From: an uncultured bacterium
GTDB taxonomy: Bacteria > Hydrogenedentota > Hydrogenedentia > Hydrogenedentales > Hydrogenedentaceae
Reading direction: 5' to 3'
Length of the DNA: 62,992 nucleotides
Assembly (NCBI GenBank): GCA_938014335.1
Contig: CALLRP010000035.1
Location: 1-62,992, forward strand
Position 1 is the first letter of the stretch; every line of letters begins with the position of its first letter. Below are positions 29,040 to 37,855 of this stretch, in pieces. The translations under genes and the position numbers were made by a program. The notes beneath the pieces were generated by a model. That model was not told the DNA's origin, ran no database searches, and saw nothing but the letters and a program-made list of their open reading frames with translations.

Positions 29040-29846
29040 ATGGTTTCCATATGGGGAAAAGAAGGTTTTACATTACTTGAACTGGGAATTGTTATTTTTA
29101 TTATTGCTTTAATGGCAACGATTGCAGTTCCCTATTTGCTCCCTCTTGCCTTATCTTCTGAGTTGGAAAGTGAAGCGAGAAGATTGGCTTATTTTGGAAG
29201 AGCGGTTATGTCCACCTCGGCTTTATTGGGAGACGAGTTTTATGTGGAAATAGATTTAGACCAGCAGAGATATTATTGTTTAAAAGTTACCTATCCTGAA
29301 ACAAATGAAGGGGAACAAGACCAGTTGGGCCTTTTCGAAAGTATGAAAGAGCAAGGTCTGTCTCCAGAACAGATATCAGCACTTTTTATGGGTTCCTCAG
29401 CCAATCCCAAGGAAGGGAATATGCCTATGCCAGGAGGTTTAGATCCAGAAGCCATGAATCGGCAAATCAATGAACGATTTGAAAAATTAGCAAAGAGAAG
29501 AATTATAGAACAAGCAAAGAATGTAAAACATAAAGATAGTTTAATGGACGAAGTAGGCTCTCTTTTTGATAAAAAAAATGATGTGAATTTATTTAATGTG
29601 GAACCTGTTATAGAGGAGGTTAACGAGCCAGGCTTAACCCCAGTCCGTTTGTCTGAAAATGTGGGGATTGAAAGTGTTTTTATCGGTGGGAATAAGTTTT
29701 CTAAAGGGCTTGTAGAAATACCTGTAACACCCCTTGGTCTAACAGAACCTGTGGCTTTTTATATAAAGAATGAAAATAATGAGTATTATACTGTTGTTTG
29801 GGACCCCGTTTCTGCAGGGGCTTTCGTTCTGGAAGGAGTCCAATGA
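29040..29846 (+). CDS. gspH: Minor pseudopilin, GspH-like
   Basis: 268 residues, long for GspH (usually about 170). The leader MVSIWGKEG is followed by FTLLELGIVIFIIALMATIAVPYL, a type III prepilin signal with Glu+5. A Met- and Gln-rich middle stretch (about 100-180) has no family equivalent that I recognise. The order directly after gspG and before the I, J and K genes supports GspH. The stop overlaps the gspI start (ATGA). Assignment to H rests mainly on position. Confidence 0.8.
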   Translation: MVSIWGKEGFTLLELGIVIFIIALMATIAVPYLLPLALSSELESEARRLAYFGRAVMSTSALLGDEFYVEIDLDQQRYYCLKVTYPETNEGEQDQLGLFESMKEQGLSPEQISALFMGSSANPKEGNMPMPGGLDPEAMNRQINERFEKLAKRRIIEQAKNVKHKDSLMDEVGSLFDKKNDVNLFNVEPVIEEVNEPGLTPVRLSENVGIESVFIGGNKFSKGLVEIPVTPLGLTEPVAFYIKNENNEYYTVVWDPVSAGAFVLEGVQ

Positions 29847-30361
29847 AAATATATTTATTTGATAAAAAATACAAGAAAAATTGTTTTGGTTTTACGCTTA
29901 TGGAGATCCTAACCGCATTGGCTATATTAGGGGGCTCCGCCTTTATTTTATTTAATGTCCACTTTAACGCAATGAAATTACATCAAATTACTATTAACCA
30001 AACTGATGAAAATCAGCTCCTTTATGCAACCTGTTCCCGTGCAGAAGTGGGAGTTTTAACAGGAACTTTAGAGGGGAGTGGGGACTTTGGCACAAGTTAT
30101 GAAGGATATTCATGGAGTTATATCGCAACGGCTATAGGTTCAGACCCTTCCATTCCATTATATTCGGTAAATGTAACTTTATACACGCCGGAGAACGAAA
30201 GTAAGAGTTTAACTTTTTTATGTTATGACCTGAGTGTTGAAAATCAAACCAATAATTTGACAGGAAATTCCTCACAATCCAATCGAGCCAGAAATACAAA
30301 TACAATGAAAGCACCAGTAAGTGGCTTTTCTACAAGAAGAAATTCATTATTTGGAAACTGA
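29843..30361 (+). CDS. gspI: Minor pseudopilin, GspI-like
   Basis: I use the ATG at 29843: GGAAGGAG lies five bases upstream and the start overlaps the previous stop as ATGA. The 172-residue product has leader MKIYLFDKKYKKNCFG, then FTLMEILTALAILGGSAFILF, with Glu+5. An upstream in-frame start at 29798 would lie inside gspH and add basic residues. The remainder is short, as usual for GspI. It acts at the pseudopilus tip with GspJ and GspK; position between H and J genes supports the name. Confidence 0.83.
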   Translation: MKIYLFDKKYKKNCFGFTLMEILTALAILGGSAFILFNVHFNAMKLHQITINQTDENQLLYATCSRAEVGVLTGTLEGSGDFGTSYEGYSWSYIATAIGSDPSIPLYSVNVTLYTPENESKSLTFLCYDLSVENQTNNLTGNSSQSNRARNTNTMKAPVSGFSTRRNSLFGN

Positions 30362-30364
30362 TAT

Positions 30365-31249
30365 ATGCAATTAACGAAAAAAAATAGGTATTTGTTTTTA
30401 GGAAAAGGGAGTGGATTTACCCTTTTAGAATTGTTGATTGCCTTTACCATTATGTCAATCATTGTAATTATCGTGTATTTAGGTTTGGATTCCATTTCAA
30501 AAGGGACAGATTTGGCACGGCTTTCAGCGGAAAAAATGAGAATACAACGTTTTCTTGTTAATCATTTCTTTCATTCCTTTAACGCTTTATATATAGATTC
30601 TTCTTTCTCTGCTTCAGGTTATCAGTTTGTGGGGACAAATGAATCCGGGCCGTATGGCCCTGTGGACTCCATTCGCTTTTGCACATCATTACCCATGCCG
30701 GGACCTACTGCTTTACCGGGCATCCGTAGAGTGGTAACCTATTCTTTTGAAGATACTTCTGCACCGGAAGGTATGTCTGGTTTTGCTACGGATATATATG
30801 GAATTTCCAATAATGCACCCCAATACATGACTATTACAGAATCTCCACTTATTCTTGATGAAGAATCGGGTTTTTCAAGTGATTTTAATTCCTTGCCTGT
30901 GAATGTAATAAAAGTTCCGCTGGCTTCCTTAGATATTTATTATTATGACCCGGTGAAGCAGGATTGGGTAGAAGAATGGGATTCACAATCCATTCAGCAA
31001 ATGCCATGGGCAGTGCATATAGTCGCTAATCTCTTCGATGAATATGGGCAAGTTAGTAATGCCTCTTCCAATGGAGAAGGGGATATAGACCTTGTGATAG
31101 TTTTGCCAACAACAGTAGGAACAGTCCAGCCAATGGATGACCCAAACCATTTCCGTGATGTAGGTTCTCTATTTAAGATGGATAGTAATAAAACAAAAGG
31201 AGCAACTCCAAATTCATCAGCACGCGAAAATTTTAGAAGAAGAAGGTAA
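30365..31249 (+). CDS. gspJ: Minor pseudopilin, GspJ-like
   Basis: 294 residues. The leader ends GKGSG, then FTLLELLIAFTIMSIIVIIVYLGL, with Glu+5. The later part contains SLDIYYYDPVKQDWVEEWDSQSIQQMPWAVHIV, matching the usual GspJ pattern of a Tyr-rich strand followed by W...LP.AV.I. It forms the pseudopilus tip with GspI and GspK. It begins three bases after gspI with a poor ribosome site, so translation is probably coupled. Confidence 0.88.
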   Translation: MQLTKKNRYLFLGKGSGFTLLELLIAFTIMSIIVIIVYLGLDSISKGTDLARLSAEKMRIQRFLVNHFFHSFNALYIDSSFSASGYQFVGTNESGPYGPVDSIRFCTSLPMPGPTALPGIRRVVTYSFEDTSAPEGMSGFATDIYGISNNAPQYMTITESPLILDEESGFSSDFNSLPVNVIKVPLASLDIYYYDPVKQDWVEEWDSQSIQQMPWAVHIVANLFDEYGQVSNASSNGEGDIDLVIVLPTTVGTVQPMDDPNHFRDVGSLFKMDSNKTKGATPNSSARENFRRRR

Positions 31250-31268
31250 ATAAAGGCAAATATTTGAT

Positions 31269-32543
31269 ATGACATCCAAAATAAGAATTCAACTCAAAAA
31301 GAAGACGGGCGTGGCGATAATACTTTCATTGGTGTTTATCGCTTTACTATCCATCCTCGTGGTTGAGTTTTTATATGAGGCAGAAGTGGAGGCATCTTTA
31401 GCATATAGTCAACAGGGAGATTTAGAGGCTTATCTCTCGGCGAAATCGGCGGTAGCCAAAGCAATTGCTTACCTTGCGGAGGATAATTTAAATACCATGA
31501 TGAGTGGTGCTCCCCCAGTGGATAGCGATTTTGACCTACTTTCCTTTAATATGAGTGCAGGAACAGAACCATTAAATAATGCACTCATGCATGCATTTAT
31601 TTCAGATGAATATGGCAAGATAAATCTAAATGCTTTATTAATTCCTCAATCCGGAGGAGAGCCCCAGGAAAGAACACCTCTGGTCAATGCGGTAAGAGAG
31701 TTTTTTGCTTTGCGAGATACTGGGAAGGGAGCCAGTCCTGAAATCATTGTAGATTCTATTTTGGATTGGTTAGATTACAATGATGGCGATTCGGAACGAC
31801 CTCAGGGAGCGGAGAATGATTATTATATGGGTTTGGAAAATCCCTATCCATGCAAAAATGGTCCTATGGATTCCATAGAAGAGTTGTTATTAATTAAAGG
31901 AATTACTCCCGAAATATATTTTGGCGACCCAGAAAAGAAACAGTTGCCTTTATCTGAATATTTTACAGTTCATGGAGATTGGTTAGGAAGGGTGAACATC
32001 AATTCGGCACAACCTGAAGTAATCGCAGCAGTGGTCAGTGGTTACACAGGTAATCCAGCAGATGTAGGGTTAGGTCAGCGAATTTATGATGATGCACATA
32101 CACAACCCTTTACAGATTTAAGCCAGTTGGATGCCTATGGTTTTTTACCTAAACCTCCAACTGCTCAAAGGAGAAATACTCCACAACAAACAGGAAAACC
32201 TGTAATTACTCCTGCGGAAAGACCTGATAATCGTGCCCAACGCTATGTGATGGCGGGTCAAATTTTTACATTACAAAGCAATGCTTTTCGTATTTATGGG
32301 GATGGGCTTTATCAGAACAGAATGGTACGGATTGAAGCATATGTATTTCGCAATCCAATGGAATTAGGAGATCAGGGAGCTTCAAGAATTAATCCGAATA
32401 TAAATCCTAACAATACGAAGACAAATCAGCAAAATCTCTCTCGCAATACACAACGAACTAATAATAATTCTACAACGCTCCAAAATCAAGGAGGTCTCCC
32501 TCCTGAGCCATTCCGCATTTTGGATTGGAAAGTTATAAAATAA
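31269..32543 (+). CDS. gspK: Minor pseudopilin, GspK
   Basis: 424 residues, a little over normal size. The leader ends KKTG, followed by VAIILSLVFIALLSILVVEFLYEAEVEA; position +5 is Leu, not Glu, as is typical of GspK. DEYGKINLNALL near residue 113 and the GRVNINSAQPEVIAAV helix-hairpin-helix-like segment near 241 are GspK hallmarks. The C-terminus is Asn-rich and Thr-rich (about 375-405), then ends PEPFRILDWKVIK. GspK caps the pseudopilus. It offers a useful size reference for the giant K-type protein encoded downstream. Confidence 0.92.
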   Translation: MTSKIRIQLKKKTGVAIILSLVFIALLSILVVEFLYEAEVEASLAYSQQGDLEAYLSAKSAVAKAIAYLAEDNLNTMMSGAPPVDSDFDLLSFNMSAGTEPLNNALMHAFISDEYGKINLNALLIPQSGGEPQERTPLVNAVREFFALRDTGKGASPEIIVDSILDWLDYNDGDSERPQGAENDYYMGLENPYPCKNGPMDSIEELLLIKGITPEIYFGDPEKKQLPLSEYFTVHGDWLGRVNINSAQPEVIAAVVSGYTGNPADVGLGQRIYDDAHTQPFTDLSQLDAYGFLPKPPTAQRRNTPQQTGKPVITPAERPDNRAQRYVMAGQIFTLQSNAFRIYGDGLYQNRMVRIEAYVFRNPMELGDQGASRINPNINPNNTKTNQQNLSRNTQRTNNNSTTLQNQGGLPPEPFRILDWKVIK

Positions 32544-32583
32544 TAGAAAAAATGTAAAGCAATAAAAAACGAAAGAAGGATAC

Positions 32584-34101
32584 ATGGGAAATTTAGTAAC
32601 TTCAATTGAAATTCGGGAAGATACAGTTCGATTGGCAACAGTTCGGAAAAAAGGTAGATATTTGGAATTGCTCCAGGGTATTGAAGTCCCGGTGATTTTA
32701 GAAGAAACAGAAACCCCAAATAAAGACGAGTCTATCTTAAATGCTCTGGAAGAAGCATTCAAACAATTAAAATATAAACCTTCATGTTTTGCTCTTTCTG
32801 TTCCATGTTCGGTGAGTATTGTCCGTTCGTTGACAGTCCCGTTTCGAGGGAAGAAAAAAGTCGTTTCTGCGCTCCGCTTTGAATTAGAACCGCATATTCC
32901 TTTCCCAATTGAAGAATTAATGCTCGATTTTATGATAGTCAACGAAACTAAAAAAGAAACAGAAGTCTTAACATTAGGTGTTCGCAAACAGCATATACAA
33001 GACTATATTCGTTATCTTAGTGAGTTTTCGGCAGAACCCGAAACAGCCGTTATCAATTCTCTTGGTTTGGTATATCTCTGGGAAAGAGGAAGTAAAAAGG
33101 GAAGTAAATTAAGAACCGCTTTGTTAGTTGACAAAGATTATTCTGTTCTTGTGGTTCTTAATGAAGGGAAACTTGTATTCATTCGTCATCTTGTTTTAGG
33201 CGCTCAAAATTATTACGAAAGCCCCGAAATTTTTGCTAAAGAAGTCCAAAATAGCCTCCGTGCATTCCTTGCTCGCTGGAAGGGTAAAGAAGGAATAGAA
33301 AAATTGGAAATGGGTGGACTATCTCTATCAGAGGAAGAATTAGGAGTTTTTTCTCGATTGGTAAAGATGGAAGTAGAAAAAGTATCGCTCGCCCCGTTTT
33401 TAAAGTTTCCTTCATCTATTAAAGTAGATGCTGACGAAAAATTAATTTCGTGGTTTCCCCTGATAGGTATTGCAGGTATTACATTAGACCCTTATTATAC
33501 TTTCAATTTACTTAAAGAGAATCAAACCTTATCTTCCTATTTATTGTTTTTATCACGACACTTTATTTTTACAAATTGTTTAATTCTTACAGGGCTTGTC
33601 TGTGGTGCATTTTTCCTCCAACAACTTACTTTAAATAATTTTGTCTATAGTAATTTATATAAAGCAAGGGCAAACGAACTAACCCAGGAAATAGAAAGGA
33701 TAAATCAAGAAAAAGGATTAGATGAGAATATCGATTTAACCCCTTTCTTTAATCCGCCGCTGTTGGATATTTTGAATACAATAGCAGAAAAGTTACCGTC
33801 GGATAAGGTTAATATTACAGAAATAAAAATAAGTTCACCTGATGTACAAAGTTGGTGGATTCGTATACAAGGGACGACAAGTGATTCTGCATTCATCTCG
33901 CAGGCGATTTCAGAACTGAAAAAAGTAAGTTATTTTAATATTGTTGATGAACCTGAGCTAAGTGCACAGGGAAATCAAACCAGTTTCGCAATACGGATAC
34001 AAAGGCCGGAGAAGCCTTTATTTCAACAGGGTAATATCCCTTCAGAAGAAAGCAATAACAATTTAAATACAGGGAAAAAAGATGAAACAAACCCTTCTTG
34101 A
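32584..34101 (+). CDS. gspL: GspL-like / PilM-PilN-type platform protein
   Basis: 505 residues. The N-terminal ~300 residues are an actin-like fold of the PilM/GspL type (IEIREDTVRLATVRKKGRYLEL...; ALSVPCSVSIVRSLTVPFRGKKKV; FELEPHIPFPIEELMLDFMIV). A single membrane span lies near 330-350 (FIFTNCLILTGLVCGAFFL), followed by a periplasmic coil and a PilN-like alpha/beta domain. This layout matches GspL, which docks GspE to the membrane. GAAGGA precedes the ATG. The gene overlaps gspM by 20 bases. A PilM-PilN-like naming would be equally valid structurally; operon context favours GspL. Confidence 0.85.
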   Translation: MGNLVTSIEIREDTVRLATVRKKGRYLELLQGIEVPVILEETETPNKDESILNALEEAFKQLKYKPSCFALSVPCSVSIVRSLTVPFRGKKKVVSALRFELEPHIPFPIEELMLDFMIVNETKKETEVLTLGVRKQHIQDYIRYLSEFSAEPETAVINSLGLVYLWERGSKKGSKLRTALLVDKDYSVLVVLNEGKLVFIRHLVLGAQNYYESPEIFAKEVQNSLRAFLARWKGKEGIEKLEMGGLSLSEEELGVFSRLVKMEVEKVSLAPFLKFPSSIKVDADEKLISWFPLIGIAGITLDPYYTFNLLKENQTLSSYLLFLSRHFIFTNCLILTGLVCGAFFLQQLTLNNFVYSNLYKARANELTQEIERINQEKGLDENIDLTPFFNPPLLDILNTIAEKLPSDKVNITEIKISSPDVQSWWIRIQGTTSDSAFISQAISELKKVSYFNIVDEPELSAQGNQTSFAIRIQRPEKPLFQQGNIPSEESNNNLNTGKKDETNPS

Positions 34102-34594
34102 CCGCATTTATTTCATTACAATGATAGTCAGTTTTATTGCCGTTATAAGTATTGCAATATATCTACATCGGGGGCCCTATCGAAAATTTCTCCAATCGCG
34201 AAATGAATTAAATCAAGCATATAATCAATTACAAATGGTGGAGAAAATGAAAAAAGAACAAGAAGAGAGTTTGAAAACTCAGGAAATGTTGCTTAGCATA
34301 ATAGAAAAGAGACCTCCCCATTTTGACTTTTTTTCTTATATTAACCAACTATTAAAAGAAATACAATTAACCGATAAAGCAAAACTTGATAATTATCGAG
34401 CACGGGCAAGTAGTCCTCGTCAACCTATGTTACAAATTAAATTGGAAGGGGTTTCCTTAAAACGATTTTCTGAATTTTTGAAGCGTATTTATAGCGATTC
34501 TTACTTAATAGCAGTATATAAGATGGATAAACTAAAGCCTAACCAGAGTGGAAAAGGAATTGATTGCGAATTAACCCTTGTGACCTTGAAATAA
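34082..34594 (+). CDS. gspM: GspM-like platform protein
   Basis: 170 residues: a membrane span at about 10-28 (YFITMIVSFIAVISIAIYL), a charged coiled coil (about 35-75) and a small ferredoxin-like C-terminal domain. This is the plan of GspM and PilO. It starts inside the end of gspL, and GspL and GspM are known to dimerise. Sequence similarity to classical GspM is not obvious by eye, so the name rests on layout and position. It closes the T2SS operon; no gspN or gspO follows. Confidence 0.78.
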   Translation: MKQTLLDRIYFITMIVSFIAVISIAIYLHRGPYRKFLQSRNELNQAYNQLQMVEKMKKEQEESLKTQEMLLSIIEKRPPHFDFFSYINQLLKEIQLTDKAKLDNYRARASSPRQPMLQIKLEGVSLKRFSEFLKRIYSDSYLIAVYKMDKLKPNQSGKGIDCELTLVTLK

Positions 34595-34620
34595 AATGCG
34601 AAAAACAATATATTTGTATT

Positions 34621-34640
34621 GAAAAACGGGTTTGTTTTTC
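34621..34640 (+). terminator. AT-rich hairpin after the T2SS operon
   Basis: GAAAAAC, a six-base loop, then GTTTTTC: a 7-bp stem 27 bases after gspM. The T-run is in the descending arm rather than after it, so termination would be weak. It is the only terminator-like structure between the T2SS and pilus clusters. Confidence 0.35.
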
Positions 34641-34762
34641 GTTTAGATTATAGTTATAATGATATAATAATTACAATGAAATTGAAATAGAAAAAAAATG
34701 GTTTGAGGTAAATTATTGACAATCAAATATATTTTTTATGGATTTATGCCTGAATCCGCATT

Positions 34763-34796
34763 TTTAACATTGATTTTTGTTTTAATTTATGTTAAA
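34763..34796. promoter_or_regulatory. 8-bp inverted repeat upstream of pilB
   Basis: TTTAACAT, 18 bases, ATGTTAAA: perfect arms centred about 46 bases before the pilB ATG. The half-site TTAACAT also occurs upstream of gspC (21813-21819). It could be an operator at the head of the pilus cluster. A lone TTGACA at 34716-34721 has no good -10 at 16-18 bases. Confidence 0.35.
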
Positions 34797-34825
34797 GTAT
34801 ATAGAGAAAACATGGATGTGAATTT

Positions 34826-36667
34826 ATGAGTACCTATAAATTATTTGGCCAGATACTTATTGAACAGAAAATAATAACGGAAGAGCAACTCCGAGAAGCA
34901 ATTCATCGTCAGCAAACAACAATGTCACATCGGAGAATAGGCGAAATCCTTGTTCGCTTGGGGTATATTAGCAAAAGTCATATTATTGAGACACTCTCAA
35001 TTCAATTGGGTATACCTATAATCAAGTTAAGTGAAAGGGAAATTCCAGAACGGGTTCGAAATATCATGGATGGGAGTATTGCCACGCTATACAAGGTAGT
35101 TCCCGTAGAAGTTCGAGGTGATAAAGTTATTATTGCCACCTCCGACCCGACAAATGTAAATAATTTGGATAATATAGCCCGTCTTCTTGACCGTTCTGTA
35201 GAACCTATTCTTGCCTCTCCTGAAGAAATTACTATGGCTTTAGGGAGGTACTACGGGGTTCAGGAAGCCACGGTAGAAAGCATGTTGAGTTCAGCGAGTA
35301 GTGCCAGCAGTGTAAGTTCACTTACATCGATGTCCAATGTTAGTTCTTTCGATAGTTCACTTAGTTCTGCAACCAGTTTTAGTGCCAGTGATATTTCCTT
35401 GAGTAGTGTTAGTATGGATGATGCAAATCTCCCTTCTACAGCAATTAGTACCGAAGGAATGGATGAGGGTGATGCAGATAATCCGATAGTGAAATATGTA
35501 CATCAGATGATTTTAGAAGCATTCCGTTTGCGAGCAAGCGATATTCATATTGAACCGGGGAAGACCGATGTAAAGATAAGGTATCGTATTGATGGGGTGA
35601 TGCATTTAATGCCGTTGCCTCCCAAACGGGCACAGGCAGCTATTATATCTCGATTGAAGATTATGGCCGGAATGGATATTTCGGAAAGACGCGTTCCCCA
35701 AGATGGTCGTATCAAAATGACATTGGGGAATAAAGTAATAGACCTCCGTGTAAGTTCATTACCAGCTGTATTTGGTGAAAGTGTGGTTATGCGTATTCTC
35801 GATAAAAGTGGCCTTATGTTGGGTTTGGGACAGTTAGGGTTTAGTCCAGAGGTACAAAATAGCTGGGAACGAATTATCCAACATGCTACAGGGGTGGTTT
35901 TAGTTACGGGACCTACAGGGTCAGGTAAAACGACTACCCTTTATGCTTCCCTGCATAACTTGAATCAACCGGATGTAAAGATTATTACATTAGAGGACCC
36001 TGTAGAATACCAGATTACCGGGATAAATCAGGTGCAGATTAATCACGAAATAGGCTGGGACTTTGCTCGTGCCTTGCGTGCCATATTCCGTCAGGACCCT
36101 GATATTGTAATGGTGGGTGAAATCCGTGACTTAGAAACTGCCGAAATTGCTATTAAAGCAGCTTTAACAGGGCATCTGGTATTTTCTACATTACATACTA
36201 ATGATACCGCAACTGCTTTTACACGATTGGTTGATATTGGTGTTAAACCATTCCTTGTGGCATCAGGTATCCGTGCAATACTTGCCCAACGATTGGTCCG
36301 AACTATTTGTACGGTTTGTAAAGAACCTTGTGCCCCGCCAGAATTTGAAATTCGTCGTTTAGGTTTTCCCGTAGACCTTTCTACGATTGATTTATATCAT
36401 GGTGCGGGCTGTGATAACTGTAATCAGACAGGGTATCAGGGCCGATTAGGTGTATACGAGTTATTATTAACTACAGACCGTATCCGAGAAATGGTTATGC
36501 GTGGTGAATCGGCGACAGCTATTCGAAGGGAAGCCCGTCTATCGGGGATGTCTACCATGCGAGAAGATGCATGGCGTAAGGCAACAATGGGCATTACTAC
36601 CGTAGAAGAGGTAAATAAACGAACCCGAATTGATGAACCCCTTCGTAAACCAGCTGTTGCGGTATAA
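34826..36667 (+). CDS. pilB: Type IV pilus assembly ATPase (PilB), first copy
   Basis: 613 residues. The N-terminus is MshEN-like (FGQILIEQKIITEEQLREAI... RRIGEILVRLGYISKSHII). A serine-rich stretch at about 153-199, roughly half Ser, is absent from the two related ATPases in the window. The N2E segment is ASDIHIEPGKTDVKIRYRIDGVM, Walker A is GPTGSGKTT near 364, the Asp box LEDPVEY and Walker B IVMVGEIRD follow, then a zinc knuckle (CTVCKEPC ... CDNC). It is an extension motor of the PilB/GspE family. Placement directly before pilT supports a T4P rather than T2SS role. The C-terminal end overlaps the first copy of a 21-bp tandem repeat. Confidence 0.9.
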   Translation: MSTYKLFGQILIEQKIITEEQLREAIHRQQTTMSHRRIGEILVRLGYISKSHIIETLSIQLGIPIIKLSEREIPERVRNIMDGSIATLYKVVPVEVRGDKVIIATSDPTNVNNLDNIARLLDRSVEPILASPEEITMALGRYYGVQEATVESMLSSASSASSVSSLTSMSNVSSFDSSLSSATSFSASDISLSSVSMDDANLPSTAISTEGMDEGDADNPIVKYVHQMILEAFRLRASDIHIEPGKTDVKIRYRIDGVMHLMPLPPKRAQAAIISRLKIMAGMDISERRVPQDGRIKMTLGNKVIDLRVSSLPAVFGESVVMRILDKSGLMLGLGQLGFSPEVQNSWERIIQHATGVVLVTGPTGSGKTTTLYASLHNLNQPDVKIITLEDPVEYQITGINQVQINHEIGWDFARALRAIFRQDPDIVMVGEIRDLETAEIAIKAALTGHLVFSTLHTNDTATAFTRLVDIGVKPFLVASGIRAILAQRLVRTICTVCKEPCAPPEFEIRRLGFPVDLSTIDLYHGAGCDNCNQTGYQGRLGVYELLLTTDRIREMVMRGESATAIRREARLSGMSTMREDAWRKATMGITTVEEVNKRTRIDEPLRKPAVAV

Positions 36668-36700
36668 TGTTGAATATAAGCGGTATAATGTTGAATATAA
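36659..36700. repeat. Perfect 21-bp tandem duplication at the pilB stop / pilT leader
   Basis: The 21 bases from 36659 (GCGGTATAATG...) are repeated exactly at 36680-36700. The first copy contains the end of pilB and its stop codon; the second ends right before the GGAGAT ribosome site of pilT. Each copy contains TATAAT. Exact identity suggests a recent slippage duplication. Confidence 0.9.
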
Positions 36701-36712
36701 GGAGATACATAT

Positions 36713-37822
36713 ATGGCGTATGAAATGGTAAGTTTATTGAGAATGTTGATAGACCGTGAAGGTTCAGACTTACATTTGGCTGTAGATAATCCCCCTGTGG
36801 GCAGGGTCCATGGTAGGTTGGTTTTTTTCGGTGAGGACCCATTAACTCCTGAAGATACAGAACGACTGATGAAAAGTATTGCATCTGTAGATAATCAACA
36901 GGAATTACAAGAAGTAGGGGGGGCTGACTTTGGTTTTGCTTTCGAAGATATTGCCCGATTCCGTGTGGCTATTTTTAAACAAAAAGGATATGTAGGTATT
37001 GTTCTACGATTAATTCCTCGTAAAATCTTAACCTTTGAAGAATTAGGTTTGCCCCGACACATTGAAAACTTGCTCCGTCAACCTCGTGGACTGGTTCTAA
37101 TTACGGGTCCTACCGGTTCCGGAAAAACAACAACATTAGCGACCATGCTTGATTGGATTAATACCAATCTGGATTCACATATTATTACCATTGAAGACCC
37201 GATTGAATACTATCACACACATAAAAAAGGGATTATTACCCAGCGTGAAGTCGGTGTAGATGTCCCCACATTCGCAGAGGCGTTAAGAAGGGCGTTGCGT
37301 ATGGACCCCGATGTTATTCTCGTCGGTGAAATGCGTGACCTTGAAACGATTGAAGCGGCCATCACGGCTGCAGAAACGGGACACCTTGTGTTCGCCACAC
37401 TTCATACTACGGGAGCCGTGCGAACCGTAGACCGAGTGGTGGACGCTTTCCCATCGAATCAACAAGAACAAATTCGAACTCAGTTAGCAGGTAACTTGAA
37501 GGCTGTGATTTCGCAGACTCTTGTGCCTCGAAAGAGTGGTTTTGGTCGTGTTGCAGCATATGAAATTATGTATTGTACCCCTGCTATTCAAAATCTGATT
37601 CGTGAAAATAAAACCTATCGTATTACTTCTGCTATTCAGACAGGTCATAAGTACGGTATGAATCTATTAGACGAGCATTTGCTTGCACTTTATCGAAAAG
37701 GTATTTGTAAATATGAGGATTGTCTTGCCAAAGCACAGATGCCAGACGAATTTGAAGCGGCAGCGCGTGCATTAGGTATTGAAGGTGGTCCTGCACCTAA
37801 GAAAGAAGGAGAAGTCGCATAA
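36713..37822 (+). CDS. pilT: Type IV pilus retraction ATPase (PilT)
   Basis: 369 residues, normal PilT length. There is no MshEN domain. It starts [32 protein letters not shown], the PilT PAS-like N-domain. Walker A is GPTGSGKTT near 131, followed by IEDPIEY and VILVGEMRD. The retraction-specific signatures are clear: [28 protein letters not shown] and [22 protein letters not shown]. It depolymerises pili, so the cluster encodes a retractable T4P rather than only a second T2SS. AAGGAG eight bases upstream gives a good start. Confidence 0.95.
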   Translation: MAYEMVSLLRMLIDREGSDLHLAVDNPPVGRVHGRLVFFGEDPLTPEDTERLMKSIASVDNQQELQEVGGADFGFAFEDIARFRVAIFKQKGYVGIVLRLIPRKILTFEELGLPRHIENLLRQPRGLVLITGPTGSGKTTTLATMLDWINTNLDSHIITIEDPIEYYHTHKKGIITQREVGVDVPTFAEALRRALRMDPDVILVGEMRDLETIEAAITAAETGHLVFATLHTTGAVRTVDRVVDAFPSNQQEQIRTQLAGNLKAVISQTLVPRKSGFGRVAAYEIMYCTPAIQNLIRENKTYRITSAIQTGHKYGMNLLDEHLLALYRKGICKYEDCLAKAQMPDEFEAAARALGIEGGPAPKKEGEVA

Positions 37823-37855
37823 TTTAGGATGGATGAATAAAAGAGAGTTTATGAT

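Noticed and set aside
34716..34721. TTGACA upstream of pilB as a sigma-70 promoter (similar lone boxes at 7423 and 40939)
   Set aside because: No acceptable -10 lies 16-18 bases downstream in any of the three cases.
36659..36700. Attachment site or CRISPR-like repeat
   Set aside because: Two adjacent copies without spacers and no integrase or cas gene nearby; slippage duplication is simpler.
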